From the NCBI GenBank assembly GCA_031315865.1, contig JALDRJ010000002.1:2082001-2146000 (forward strand): a stretch of DNA of 64,000 nucleotides, in the 5' to 3' direction. Under the pieces are notes generated by a model. It searched no databases and was not told the origin of the DNA. It saw only the letters and a list, made by a program, of their open reading frames with translations. This DNA is from Nitrospirales bacterium. Lineage in GTDB: Bacteria; Nitrospirota; Nitrospiria; Nitrospirales; UBA8639. Positions 1 through 7,901 of this stretch are shown in pieces (the first letter of the stretch is position 1; each line of letters starts with the position of its first letter). The translations under genes and the position numbers were made by a program.

Positions 1-56
1 TTTTCCCGCAGCAGTTGATCTGAGTAAATCTCCAGAAACTTCTTCCGAACAGACAA
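1..56 (-). CDS. possible 5' end of an unidentified gene running off the window
   Basis: Downstream of yqgE on the same strand an open frame runs to the window edge. A TTG codon at 56-54 would give a basic start reading roughly MSVRKKFLEIYSDQLLRE. The composition is protein-like, but only 18 codons are visible and the start codon is weak. It could also be untranslated sequence after yqgE. No function can be assigned. Confidence 0.25.
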   Translation of the reverse strand, partial: MSVRKKFLEIYSDQLLRE

Positions 57-80
57 CCTCGCAGGCTTGTTTCCCCAGGA

Positions 81-641
81 TTAGTTCAATGATGGGTCGA
101 CGGGCATGTCCATGTAGATTTTATAACTTTCGTCTAACGATTGAATGATTTCACCCCAGAGCACGGTGGGATCTTTCTCGAATACCCATGAGGGATCGGC
201 GGGCAGTGTAAGCCATGATCCAGTTTGCATCTCATTTTCCAGTTGACCAGGAGCCCAACCGGAATACCCCATGAATGCTCGGAAGGCTTCATCCTGGGAA
301 GGCTGTTCTAAAATTCGCTCGAGTGTCTGAATATTCCCTCCAAGATACACGCCATCGACCACATGGTGAGTGTCCGAAGGTTCATTGGGAACCCGGTAGA
401 GGATCAATAGACTGTTCTTTTGAACGGGGCCACCGGTAAAAACGCGATGCCGCTGGCCCTCAATGATTGGAATTTGGGGTAAGACCTCGGTGATGTTGAT
501 TTCGGTGGGACGGTTAATGACGACACCCAATGCCCCTTCTTGGCCGTGCTCGCACAACAAGATAACGGTTTGCCGAAAGTTCGGGTCACGTAAAGACGGT
601 GTGGCGATCAGAAAAATCCCTTTGCCTAGTCGCGTGTTCAT
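81..641 (-). CDS. YqgE/AlgH family protein (UPF0301)
   Basis: This 186-residue protein belongs to the YqgE/AlgH (UPF0301) family, compact cytosolic proteins of unknown biochemical activity. The family hallmarks are visible: an N-terminal G-x-F-L-I-A-T-P start, then 'TVILLCEHGQEGALGVVINRP', a central 'FTGGPV' and a 'GYSGWAPGQLENE' block in the last third. The length is normal for the family. An AGGA stands seven bases before the ATG. In some bacteria the gene sits beside ruvX, but no ruvX is seen here. Family assignment is secure; the cellular role is not known. Confidence 0.92.
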   Translation of the reverse strand: MNTRLGKGIFLIATPSLRDPNFRQTVILLCEHGQEGALGVVINRPTEINITEVLPQIPIIEGQRHRVFTGGPVQKNSLLILYRVPNEPSDTHHVVDGVYLGGNIQTLERILEQPSQDEAFRAFMGYSGWAPGQLENEMQTGSWLTLPADPSWVFEKDPTVLWGEIIQSLDESYKIYMDMPVDPSLN

Positions 642-856
642 GCATTCATCCTAACCTGCCTGATTTACATGTTCAAGTATCAGATAATCGAGCGGGGCTT
701 ATTGGATTGTTTGTCTGAGTAGAATCAAGCGGATCGGGCTTGGAGTGTAACGGAGAGAAACACCGCATGGTGTATGAGCCGTGCTGATCCTTGATGCCGT
801 CGAAAACTTTCCTGGTAAGTCACGAGGTCGCCACAAGAGTGGAAGCGGGTTTGCGG

Positions 857-1129
857 TTAGGTGCGGTAGTCTTTAAACTCTGCATTCGCGTCCGGTAGTT
901 TAAAAAAGGCGCGCATTTGATTTTTGAGTGTTGCGCGCGCATTTTCGTCTCCGAGGTTGAGGCGATATTCATTGATCACCATGGTTTTGACCCCGCCTGG
1001 GCGGTTCCACTCGTCCCAGCACTCTTGGCACACGTTGTTCTTGATCTCGTCTTCCAACTTGCCCAAGAACAGATTATCGGTGATCATTTCCGCGGACTTT
1101 TCGCATTTTAAGCAGGAAATTTCAGACAT
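857..1129 (-). CDS. YggX-like Fe(2+)-trafficking protein with extra Cys pairs
   Basis: A 90-residue cytosolic protein whose second half, around 'MVINEYRLNLGDENAR' and 'LKNQMRAFF', matches the YggX/Fe(2+)-trafficking family, linked in enterobacteria to protection of Fe-S clusters from oxidation. Unlike E. coli YggX, which from memory has a single N-terminal Cys, this protein carries two CxxC pairs (C6/C9 in 'CLKC' and C34/C37 in 'CQEC'), spaced like a small zinc-ribbon or rubredoxin-like metal site. The ppx gene starts about 140 bases away on the other strand, so the intergenic region probably holds divergent promoters. Family membership is likely; metal binding through the four cysteines is inference. 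Confidence 0.82.
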   Translation of the reverse strand: MSEISCLKCEKSAEMITDNLFLGKLEDEIKNNVCQECWDEWNRPGGVKTMVINEYRLNLGDENARATLKNQMRAFFKLPDANAEFKDYRT

Positions 1130-1267
1130 ATGACCTTACGCTCCTTTGCCGAAGTAAAAAATGATAGAAACGAGATTCCCGTAGTGGACATGCAATCCTA
1201 TCACACCTTTTTGTCTCAGGAAAAGTAAGAGGTTGCAGTGAATTATAAACTGGAAGGAACGATAAAC

Positions 1268-2197
1268 ATGATTGTGGCTGGTATAGATATTGGGACCTTA
1301 ACCTGTCGGTTGTTGATTGCTGAAGTTCAGGCAGATGGGAGTTTTCGGGAGCTCGAAGCCGACCGTCGTTTGTTGCGGTTAGGGGAAGGTCTTGATGAAA
1401 CGGGGTCGCTTGGCCTTCCGGCGATGACAAGGGTCGTCGAGGCGTTGTCGCAGTGGCGGGGAAGAATTTCGATGCGTCGAGCCGAGGCTACGGTCGTTGT
1501 GGCGACCAGTGCGGTTCGAGACGCCAAGAATCAACGGGAATTCCTGGATAGAGTCAAGCGGGAAACAGGTTTTGAGGTCGAAGTGCTCAGCGGAACGGAA
1601 GAGGCGCGCCGCACGTTATCGGGAATGAAACATGGCCTTCTGCCTCAGGTTGACTCTCTGCTTGGTCTTGATATCGGTGGAGGGAGCACGGAGTTTATTC
1701 GAGCGTTCAACGATGAACGATTGCAGGTCGCCTCGTTGAATATTGGCGTGGTCCGGCTATCCGAGCGATGCCTGCATGCAGATCCACCGGAACCCCAAGA
1801 GCTTGCCTCTGCCGAGCGCATAATTCGTCAGGAGCTGGAATCAATCCGATCGATCGCCGTCGATGCCACGAAGGCTACGCTTGTCGGTACCGCTGGAACC
1901 ATCACGACCTTAGCCGCTATGGCGCAACGGTTATCGCATTATGAATCGGCTCGTATTCATAACTATTGGCTGTCTTTGGAGACTGTTTGCCAACTCCAGA
2001 AAGAACTCTGCGCACGAAAAGCCGAAGAACGAGCTCAACTACCGGGGTTGGAGCCGGGGCGAGAAGGCGTCATCGTGGCAGGAACCGTGATCCTTCGAAC
2101 GGTGATGGGGACGTTCGGATTCGAGCGTTGTTTAGTCAGCGATTACGGGTTGCGCGAAGGGATCATCGTGGAATGCGCGGAGCGGTTGAGGCGGTAA
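1268..2197 (+). CDS. Ppx/GppA family phosphatase (exopolyphosphatase-like)
   Basis: A 309-residue member of the ASKHA-fold Ppx/GppA family, which hydrolyses polyphosphate or the 5'-phosphate of pppGpp. The N-terminal 'AGIDIGTLTCRLLIAEV' is the first phosphate loop, 'GLDIGGGSTEFI' (about residues 133-144) the second, and 'VGTAGTITTLAAM' completes the nucleotide pocket. The length fits the short single-catalytic-module subgroup without the C-terminal HD region of E. coli Ppx. An upstream GTG at 1238 is in frame, but the ATG at 1268 has a clear AAGGAA eight bases before it and starts exactly at the conserved fold, so it is preferred. Whether the substrate is polyphosphate or pppGpp cannot be told from sequence. 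Confidence 0.9.
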   Translation: MIVAGIDIGTLTCRLLIAEVQADGSFRELEADRRLLRLGEGLDETGSLGLPAMTRVVEALSQWRGRISMRRAEATVVVATSAVRDAKNQREFLDRVKRETGFEVEVLSGTEEARRTLSGMKHGLLPQVDSLLGLDIGGGSTEFIRAFNDERLQVASLNIGVVRLSERCLHADPPEPQELASAERIIRQELESIRSIAVDATKATLVGTAGTITTLAAMAQRLSHYESARIHNYWLSLETVCQLQKELCARKAEERAQLPGLEPGREGVIVAGTVILRTVMGTFGFERCLVSDYGLREGIIVECAERLRR

Positions 2198-2280
2198 GCC
2201 TATCGAACGCGTTTGCTGTTGGAGTGTCCGCGCGAATCGTATCCGTGGACTGGTGAAATCCATACAGGCCGGATGGCCGA

Positions 2281-3783
2281 TTATCGCTGACTGTACCACC
2301 GGAATCCTTTGGATTCCTGGTAGTTTGGCCTGTGGAATTTCGCGCCCGGCTTTTCGAGCATCAATACCTTGAAGTCCCAAAGTCCGAACCAGGCCGGGTC
2401 CAACACGCTATGATAGTGCAGGCCCGTTAATTTAGGGAGGGTTTCCCCAAGACTGTCCTTCAATTCGGCGTGCGTGTAGGCGCGGACGGAGAAGGGTTTG
2501 TCGAGGCTCGCGCAAATACGACGAATTGCGTAGGCCGCTCCGGTACACAGAACTTGCGTGTTCCCGGAAATATTCAGAAGCTGCGGCAGCGCACAGTATT
2601 GTTCACGGAAGCCAAGGCCCCGAGCGGCATGCCGCATGTGTGAATATTGAACTTCATACTCGGTATGTCCCGGTAGCTTCACGGGTTCGGGATAGCCGGT
2701 CTCGATCCCAAACTCGATCATGATGGCATGGCCCCCCGGCTTCAGGACCCGCCAGGCTTCCATGAGGAATGAGAGCGCGCCGAAATTGAAAATAATCTCG
2801 TCCGGGAACGGGGTATCCAAAGGCAGATGCAATCGGCGAATCAGGTCCAACGCCGCTTGATGTTGCGGGGTCGTGCCTTCATGAGTTTCCAATTCTTTCG
2901 CGGTGAGTTGAACCGGAGTCATGTCGGCGAGGTTTTCATTGTCGATGATGAGGTCAACACTGCCGTCCCTGAATGGAAGCTGTTCGGCGTTGGCCTGTAT
3001 GGCCGAGGCTTGCCATCCGGCAGATTGCGCTAAACGGGTCTGTGATCCCAAAAAAGGTTTCGTGAGGTCTAAGAATGTATAAGACATGCCGGCACGTTCT
3101 TCCGCACTCAGCTCTCCGGCCAGCTCTTTTGAAACGTACCCCAAGCCGGCGCCGACTTCAACGATGCACGTGGGGCGTGGAGAAAACCATCCCATCTGTC
3201 GAAGGGTCGTTCCCAGCAACCGGCCATAGGTCAGGCCATGTAACGCTTCGCAAGGCTCACGGAACAGATGTGACACGGTCGTCTCGATGATTTCGAAATG
3301 ACCATGTTGAGTCTGGATTCCTTGCATATGAAACTTCGAGAGATGATCTTCCGTTTCCTCCGAGACATTCCCATGCCATTTCTCTCGAACCTTTTGTAAT
3401 AACAGGTCCCATTTGGCTTCGGTGTTGTGTCCGCTGGGGGCTTCTGTTCCGTAAAAACACAGAGAGTATCGCGGCAGAGCCCAACGTTCCAAAAACCACT
3501 GGCCTGTCTCCTGGTTGGGACCACAGACCCATTTCCCAAAACGACTCAGCAGGGTGGCCAGGGTCGATCGGCCATCCATGGCCCCCAGCAGTGAAGCGCC
3601 CATGCGGTTGAGTTTGATCAACGGCAGGTCCTCATCCAGGGGGCTCACCCACCATTCTTCAGGCCCATGCTGGTAGATGATGAGATCCGGCATGCGCCAG
3701 GCGCGCTGCGTAAGGATTTCGCCCTCAAGCGTGAGTGCGTCGTCGGTCTGTGTCGTCGGGTTTGAACTGAGAGAATCTGGCAC
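2281..3783 (-). CDS. class I SAM methyltransferase with PqqD-like N-terminal domain
   Basis: A 500-residue protein of two parts. Residues about 40-85 ('WWVSPLDEDLPLIKLNRMG', 'LLGAMDGRSTLATLLSRFG') look like a PqqD-type peptide- or partner-binding domain. From about residue 205 a class I SAM-dependent methyltransferase begins, with the glycine-rich loop 'VEVGAGLGYVSKE' (208-220), the acidic 'FLDLTKPF' strand, the 'LPFRDGSVDLIID' motif and 'AWRVLKPGGHAIMIEFG'. Translation starts at a GTG one base after the stop of the di-iron protein gene upstream, so the two are almost certainly co-translated. The substrate is unknown. The PqqD-like element hints at a peptide or carrier-bound substrate, but that is inference; no RiPP precursor or radical SAM gene is seen nearby. 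Confidence 0.75.
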   Translation of the reverse strand: MPDSLSSNPTTQTDDALTLEGEILTQRAWRMPDLIIYQHGPEEWWVSPLDEDLPLIKLNRMGASLLGAMDGRSTLATLLSRFGKWVCGPNQETGQWFLERWALPRYSLCFYGTEAPSGHNTEAKWDLLLQKVREKWHGNVSEETEDHLSKFHMQGIQTQHGHFEIIETTVSHLFREPCEALHGLTYGRLLGTTLRQMGWFSPRPTCIVEVGAGLGYVSKELAGELSAEERAGMSYTFLDLTKPFLGSQTRLAQSAGWQASAIQANAEQLPFRDGSVDLIIDNENLADMTPVQLTAKELETHEGTTPQHQAALDLIRRLHLPLDTPFPDEIIFNFGALSFLMEAWRVLKPGGHAIMIEFGIETGYPEPVKLPGHTEYEVQYSHMRHAARGLGFREQYCALPQLLNISGNTQVLCTGAAYAIRRICASLDKPFSVRAYTHAELKDSLGETLPKLTGLHYHSVLDPAWFGLWDFKVLMLEKPGAKFHRPNYQESKGFRWYSQR

Positions 3784-3784
3784 G

Positions 3785-4501
3785 TCACGAGTCCTTCATA
3801 TGTTCAGATTGAAAAACCGCGCGGCGCATGCCTGTCCAGAAAGCGTCCCACCCATCGGCGGCGGTTCGAGCTCCGGAAACCACGAGTGCTAGCTTTTCCG
3901 GCGTTTGGGCTGTCTTCTGCACGGCTGTGATGAGCCAATCGCTGTGCGCGATTTCTTCTTCGAGGTGCATGGAAAAAAACGTTAAATCCTGCTCCGTGAA
4001 TCGCGGATACTTTTTCAGTCCCGGCAGGAAAAACCGGAACTCGGACACCGCGGTCGTTTCGACGGCCAGTTCCGCGCCAAGCGCTTGTAAATACCCCGCT
4101 TCGAGGAACAGGTGCCGCAAGATGTCCAGATAATGGCGATTTTCCGGGATGGGCCGCGTCAGACGGAGTTCGTCTATGTCGATGCCCGCAGCCGCGGCGA
4201 ACCGTTCAAGATGACAAATATGAGCCTGGGTCACGGTGCCGCTGCCGAGTTCGGAGTACAGGGTTTTTGTCAGCTCCACGCGCATTTCCAGTTCTTCGAC
4301 CGGAGTCTGAAAGAGCAGGCCTTCGAGGAGCTTCACAAAGTGACGGCAAAAATAGTGGTACTGCGTGGTGAAGACGTAGAGTTGTTGCGGTGTTAGCCAT
4401 CGCTCCCGGAATTCAATAAAGAAGCGATGAGTATTGACTGGATGGTCGTGGAGCTCAGCCAGCAGCGATTCCAGGGAACAATCGTGGACCGATTCAGCCA
4501 T
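3785..4501 (-). CDS. haem-oxygenase-like di-iron oxidase (TenA/PqqC/CADD-like)
   Basis: An all-helical 238-residue protein of the 'iron-containing redox enzyme' group (haem-oxygenase-like di-iron oxidases such as CADD, UndA and BesC). Candidate iron ligands occur in the expected order: E84 and H94 in 'SELGSGTVTQAHICHL', E148 in 'LAVETTAVSE', and H179/E183/H186 in 'HLEEEIAHSDWL'. It resembles the Chlamydia protein CADD, but the position matching CADD's self-sacrificed Tyr27 is Phe ('HRFFIEF'), so CADD-type p-aminobenzoate formation from its own Tyr is unlikely. The start at 4501 is chosen for a GAGGAA seven bases upstream; an in-frame ATG 35 codons earlier lacks this. It is first in a two-gene operon with the methyltransferase. 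Substrate unknown. Confidence 0.8.
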   Translation of the reverse strand: MAESVHDCSLESLLAELHDHPVNTHRFFIEFRERWLTPQQLYVFTTQYHYFCRHFVKLLEGLLFQTPVEELEMRVELTKTLYSELGSGTVTQAHICHLERFAAAAGIDIDELRLTRPIPENRHYLDILRHLFLEAGYLQALGAELAVETTAVSEFRFFLPGLKKYPRFTEQDLTFFSMHLEEEIAHSDWLITAVQKTAQTPEKLALVVSGARTAADGWDAFWTGMRRAVFQSEHMKDS

Positions 4502-4823
4502 GTTTTCGGTTCCTCGCTTTCCAAAACAACGATGCGCTTGCGCGAGCCTGAAGACTACATGAAGTCCGGAAAGGCCCGCAACTTTTTCCTGACGGGAGGA
4601 GGCCATGCTGACATGACCGGGATGACGAACGATCGTCTCAATGGTGCTTCCTGGTAGTTGTGAGACAGTACCGCCATTTTGTCATGATTGGTCGGAAAAC
4701 GGTCAGGATTCTTCAAAAACTGCCGAAAAGGTAACTGAAATTCTGGTGCCTGTCATCCCTCGCCGGCGAATTGACCGCGTGACGTCGCGAGTGACAGACC
4801 CGTCTGGCCTTGAAAGGATCATC
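4502..4823. other. intergenic region between divergent genes
   Basis: About 320 bases separate the di-iron protein gene (minus) from the first bactofilin (plus). Open frames cross it, but they lack ribosome binding sites and family resemblance. It presumably carries both promoters; I could not pick out convincing -35/-10 pairs. Confidence 0.5.
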
Positions 4824-5390
4824 ATGCCGCAGATTGCCATATTGCATGGAAAACCGTCCAGGTTGAAAGGGCCGATGTTTCCGATCCGCCGGATCGCCAA
4901 ACTCGTGAAGCATCCGAAAGCTGCGCCATCGGCAGCACCTGCGCCCACTGCCTGGCAGGAGGAGAATCCCGCGGCGTTTATCGGTCCCGGTGGCGAATGC
5001 AAGGGGGTCATCGTCGGAGACGGCAAGATGCGTATCGATGGCAGACTCGAAGGTGAAATTCATGCCAATGGAGAGGTGATTGTCGGGGAAGAAGGCGCTG
5101 TCGAGGCGGACATTCAAGCCGATTCGGTGATCACGCAAGGACACATTACCGGCAATGTGAATGCGAAGAAAAATATCCACCTCAAGTCCACCGCTGTTCT
5201 GAAAGGCTCGGTCAAGACGCCGTATCTGTCCATGGAAGAAGGGGCCGTGCTCGAGACCGATTGGAATATCTGGATCAATGGCGGGCGGATTCCGGGGAAT
5301 GTCTGGAATGAGATGTTTCAATGGGGAGCCATCAAGCATCCACACTGGTGGCCGACGGAAGTCCCGAGCCTTCCCGTCACAAACATGTAA
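4824..5390 (+). CDS. bactofilin with Trp-rich C-terminal tail
   Basis: A 188-residue bactofilin, a self-polymerising beta-helical cytoskeletal protein. The core (about residues 50-145) shows the six-residue repeat pattern of right-handed beta-helix rungs: 'FIGPGGECKGVIVGDGKMRI', 'DGRLEGEIHANGEVIVGEEG', 'VITQGHITGNVNAKKNIHLK'. The N-terminus is basic with an Ala/Pro linker. The tail is unusual: the last ~45 residues hold six tryptophans ('DWNIWINGG', 'VWNEMFQW', 'HPHWWPTEV'), which could contact membrane or a partner. The start is set by AAAGGA five bases before the ATG; an upstream in-frame ATG at 4641 is not supported. A second bactofilin follows on the same strand, suggesting a co-polymer pair. 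Confidence 0.88.
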   Translation: MPQIAILHGKPSRLKGPMFPIRRIAKLVKHPKAAPSAAPAPTAWQEENPAAFIGPGGECKGVIVGDGKMRIDGRLEGEIHANGEVIVGEEGAVEADIQADSVITQGHITGNVNAKKNIHLKSTAVLKGSVKTPYLSMEEGAVLETDWNIWINGGRIPGNVWNEMFQWGAIKHPHWWPTEVPSLPVTNM

Positions 5391-5574
5391 ATGAAGCGTC
5401 TGATGAATGGACAATAACGGCACACAATGAGTTCTGACCGGGGCAGATTCAAGAAAGTGTCACGAACCACCGACAACAGTTGGAGAACGATCAAGAGAAG
5501 AGAGAACGAGATCGTCGACCAGACTAATCACCAACAGAATCCCGATAGCCGGGATAAGGGAAGGAGAGAGTCAC

Positions 5575-6021
5575 ATGGCCATTGAATTAGATGAACGAGA
5601 AACCGTCAACGGTCAATCCGCTACAACCACGAATGGCGGAGGGGGAGGCTATCGAAATGGATCGACGCCTGCCGGGGTCAAAGGCGATGTCGTGGCCTTC
5701 ATCGGCCCGGGTGTCGAATTCAAGGGGGTGATCAGCTACCAGGGAAGCGTGCAAATCGATGGAAAACTCGATGGAGAGCTGCATACCGAAGGCACCCTGT
5801 TAGTCGGAGAGCAGGCCGTGATCACGGCTAAAATCAGCGCAGGTTCCGTGATCAGCCGTGGAGAAATCAAGGGGGATATCGTGGCGAAAGACAAAGTGCA
5901 GTTGCTGTCTACGGCCGTGATGGAAGGGTCCCTCAATACGCCGCAATTGTCGATGGAAAATGGCGTGGTGTTGAACGGAACGGTCGAAATGAAATCCAAT
6001 GGCGCCAAAAAAATGTATTGA
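5575..6021 (+). CDS. bactofilin (second, canonical)
   Basis: A 148-residue bactofilin with a disordered Gly/Asn-rich N-terminus, a beta-helix core from about residue 38 ('VVAFIGPGVEFKGVISYQGS', 'QIDGKLDGELHTEGTLLVGE') and a short basic C-terminus. It has a strong GGAAGGAGAG ribosome binding site. It lies 184 bases after the first bactofilin and shares its 'FIGPG' entry motif and rung pattern, so the pair probably arose by duplication. Bactofilins organise cell-wall modification, stalks or chromosome anchoring in other bacteria; which applies here is not visible, as no M23 peptidase or ParB partner is adjacent. Confidence 0.92.
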   Translation: MAIELDERETVNGQSATTTNGGGGGYRNGSTPAGVKGDVVAFIGPGVEFKGVISYQGSVQIDGKLDGELHTEGTLLVGEQAVITAKISAGSVISRGEIKGDIVAKDKVQLLSTAVMEGSLNTPQLSMENGVVLNGTVEMKSNGAKKMY

Positions 6022-6397
6022 TTCTGGAGAGTTGAGGCGTTTTGATCGAATCAATCTGAAGAGAACGCAGGCTTTTGAACGTGAATTTTAGCCTGCGTGA
6101 GCGAGAAGGCATGAACTGTGGCGTTTTGTCGCAAGGATGGCCGCTCGACATGTCACAAGTCTTCCGAACGGTGACGGTTCGGAAGGCAACCCCGCCGTAC
6201 GAATCACAGGAAATACGATAAAGCAGCTTGCCAGTCGGCGAGATCTCTCATGCGGCATGCCGGTCTCGCCACAATCCTCTCGACGCAACCAGACCGAATT
6301 TCCTTTCCTGAAATCTTTGACTGCCTGGAAAAGTCTCCAGTATAGTTCTACCCGCTCCGCAACCAAGGACCCCCAATCAGAGAGTAGATTTTCCTCG
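6022..6397. other. intergenic region, hairpin then no visible gene
   Basis: About 375 bases between the second bactofilin and the CopD-like gene. The first part holds the hairpin at 6065-6098; the rest is open in one frame that runs into the CopD-like gene without a ribosome binding site or recognisable sequence. I treat it as untranslated. Confidence 0.45.
6065..6098 (+). terminator. hairpin after bactofilin pair
   Basis: ACGCAGGCT at 6065-6073 pairs perfectly with AGCCTGCGT at 6090-6098 around a 16-base AT-rich loop, about 45 bases after the bactofilin stop. No T-run follows, so it may protect the mRNA 3' end or act as a weak terminator. Confidence 0.45.
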
Positions 6398-6871
6398 ATG
6401 CCCTTATACCTTGTCATTTGGATTCATCTCGTCGCGGCCATCACATTCATTGGCGGTCTGCTGTATGTGCAGCTTGTGCTGAGACCCGTGCTCTCCGCTC
6501 AAAGTAAAAATACCGGTGAAGCCCAGGATATTCTGAAGAAGACCGATCAGCGATTCCGGACGATTTCATGGGTAAGTCTCATCGCGCTTATCATTACCGG
6601 AGCCTTTAATATGTTGAGCGAAGGAGGATCGGCCAGGATCGAAACGGCCTGGGGCGTGGTGTTGATGTTGAAACTCTTTCTCTTCGCCATCGCGTTCGGG
6701 TTGGTCCTGATCCATGACCTGGTCCTCGACCCCTATGCACCATCCCACCGGTCGTCCCGTCCCGATGCTTCCCATCCCGGTCACATGACCAAAGCCCTTC
6801 TGGTCCAACGCCTCATCCTCACCCTGGCGCTCGTGATTCTCTTGATCGCGACCTATCTCACAACGATGTGA
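6398..6871 (+). CDS. CopD-like four-helix membrane protein
   Basis: A 157-residue integral membrane protein with four predicted helices: about residues 3-23 ('VIWIHLVAAITFIGGLLYVQ'), 55-75 ('ISWVSLIALIITGAFNML'), 86-108 ('VVLMLKLFLFAIAFGLVLIH') and 135-155. The His in helix 1, the small-residue glycines and the 'TGAFN' motif resemble the CopD/YozB-like membrane domain family, whose members act in copper handling or as haem-binding four-helix proteins. The ATG at 6398 is chosen because it begins directly at the first membrane helix; the upstream frame is hydrophilic and family-unlike. No copper-resistance partner is seen next to it, so the ligand is open. Confidence 0.65.
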   Translation: MPLYLVIWIHLVAAITFIGGLLYVQLVLRPVLSAQSKNTGEAQDILKKTDQRFRTISWVSLIALIITGAFNMLSEGGSARIETAWGVVLMLKLFLFAIAFGLVLIHDLVLDPYAPSHRSSRPDASHPGHMTKALLVQRLILTLALVILLIATYLTTM

Positions 6872-6962
6872 AGAACTGGCTCAAGGCGCCTAGAGAACTC
6901 GTGTATACTGAATAAAGTGTCGATAAGTAGAACTGTACGTCATATTTATCGAATTTGTAATT

Positions 6963-7892
6963 ATGGTTCTAGCCTCAAAAGTAGAACAACCTCGTTGGCG
7001 AGTTTTGCTCTTATATTTTTCCTTAGCGGCTTGGCTTGGTGGATGTACGACCACTATTGAGTCTGTCCACTTCGATTCCGATATTCAAAAACCGTATGCT
7101 TCTGGGTATGGGAACATGGATGTAATAAAGGGTGATGCAGTTCCAAAGGTGCACTTTGTGAGCCCTGATGTTGTGAAGAAAGTTGAAGATCGCAGCATAG
7201 GACGAAAAATCGGTAATAACATTGTCGTTGGAATGGTCGAGGGCGCCAAGAGCGGTCTGAAAGTAGGTGTTGGTATCTGTGCAACAATATTGCGGAGTGG
7301 CGGCGCGAATACCCCAGAAGCACTTCTGCTTACTGTGCTTCTTTGTGGAGGAGCAATGTCTGGTGCGCCTGTCTTAGGAGGAATGATCGGAGGATTGTCA
7401 GCACCGTTCGTTGAGGACATGCCTGAAGAGTCGCAGTATCAATTGTTTGTCAATGAAAATATCTTCCAGTTGATGAGAGCGAATATCTTAGCCATTGCCC
7501 CTGAGAATTCTAGCAAGAACTTATGTAAACACGGCCCCAAAAGAAATGAGCGGTGGTCATTTGAAAAGGAAGAGGCTCCCATTGAAAACCATCTGAAAGT
7601 AAATGTTGTCGAAATCGGGTTTATTCAAGAAGCTTCAATGCAGAGGGAAAGCTATAATCTTCTTTTGAAACTTGAGCCAGTCTTGACGGATCTTAATAAC
7701 CAAGTCCTTGCCAAGCAAGAGATCGAGATACGTCATACAGCACATACATATGAGGAATGGGCTGAGTACGACGGTCAATTATTGAAAACGGCATTGGCTC
7801 AAAGCTATCGGGTCGCAAGCCAGTTAATCGTTGGCGCGCTTATTTTAGAATGTGAGGGAGAAGGGGAAAGGGCGGCCATCCCGCAGAGCTGA
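6963..7892 (+). CDS. uncharacterised lipoprotein
   Basis: A 309-residue protein starting with a basic N-region, a hydrophobic stretch and a lipobox 'AWLGGC' (Cys28), so it is probably a lipoprotein. The middle (about residues 80-145) has Gly/Ala-rich hydrophobic segments ('IGNNIVVGMVEGAKSGLKVG', 'AMSGAPVLGGMIGGLSAPF') that could be amphipathic or membrane-associated. The second half is a mixed soluble domain ('LKVNVVEIGFI', 'YNLLLKLEPVLTDLN'), reminiscent of outer-membrane-linked lipoproteins, but I do not recognise the family. Base composition is clearly AT-richer than the flanking genes, and the broken antitoxin follows, so it may belong to an acquired patch. No strong ribosome binding site is seen before the ATG. 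Confidence 0.65.
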   Translation: MVLASKVEQPRWRVLLLYFSLAAWLGGCTTTIESVHFDSDIQKPYASGYGNMDVIKGDAVPKVHFVSPDVVKKVEDRSIGRKIGNNIVVGMVEGAKSGLKVGVGICATILRSGGANTPEALLLTVLLCGGAMSGAPVLGGMIGGLSAPFVEDMPEESQYQLFVNENIFQLMRANILAIAPENSSKNLCKHGPKRNERWSFEKEEAPIENHLKVNVVEIGFIQEASMQRESYNLLLKLEPVLTDLNNQVLAKQEIEIRHTAHTYEEWAEYDGQLLKTALAQSYRVASQLIVGALILECEGEGERAAIPQS

Positions 7893-7901
7893 TTACCGAA
7901 A

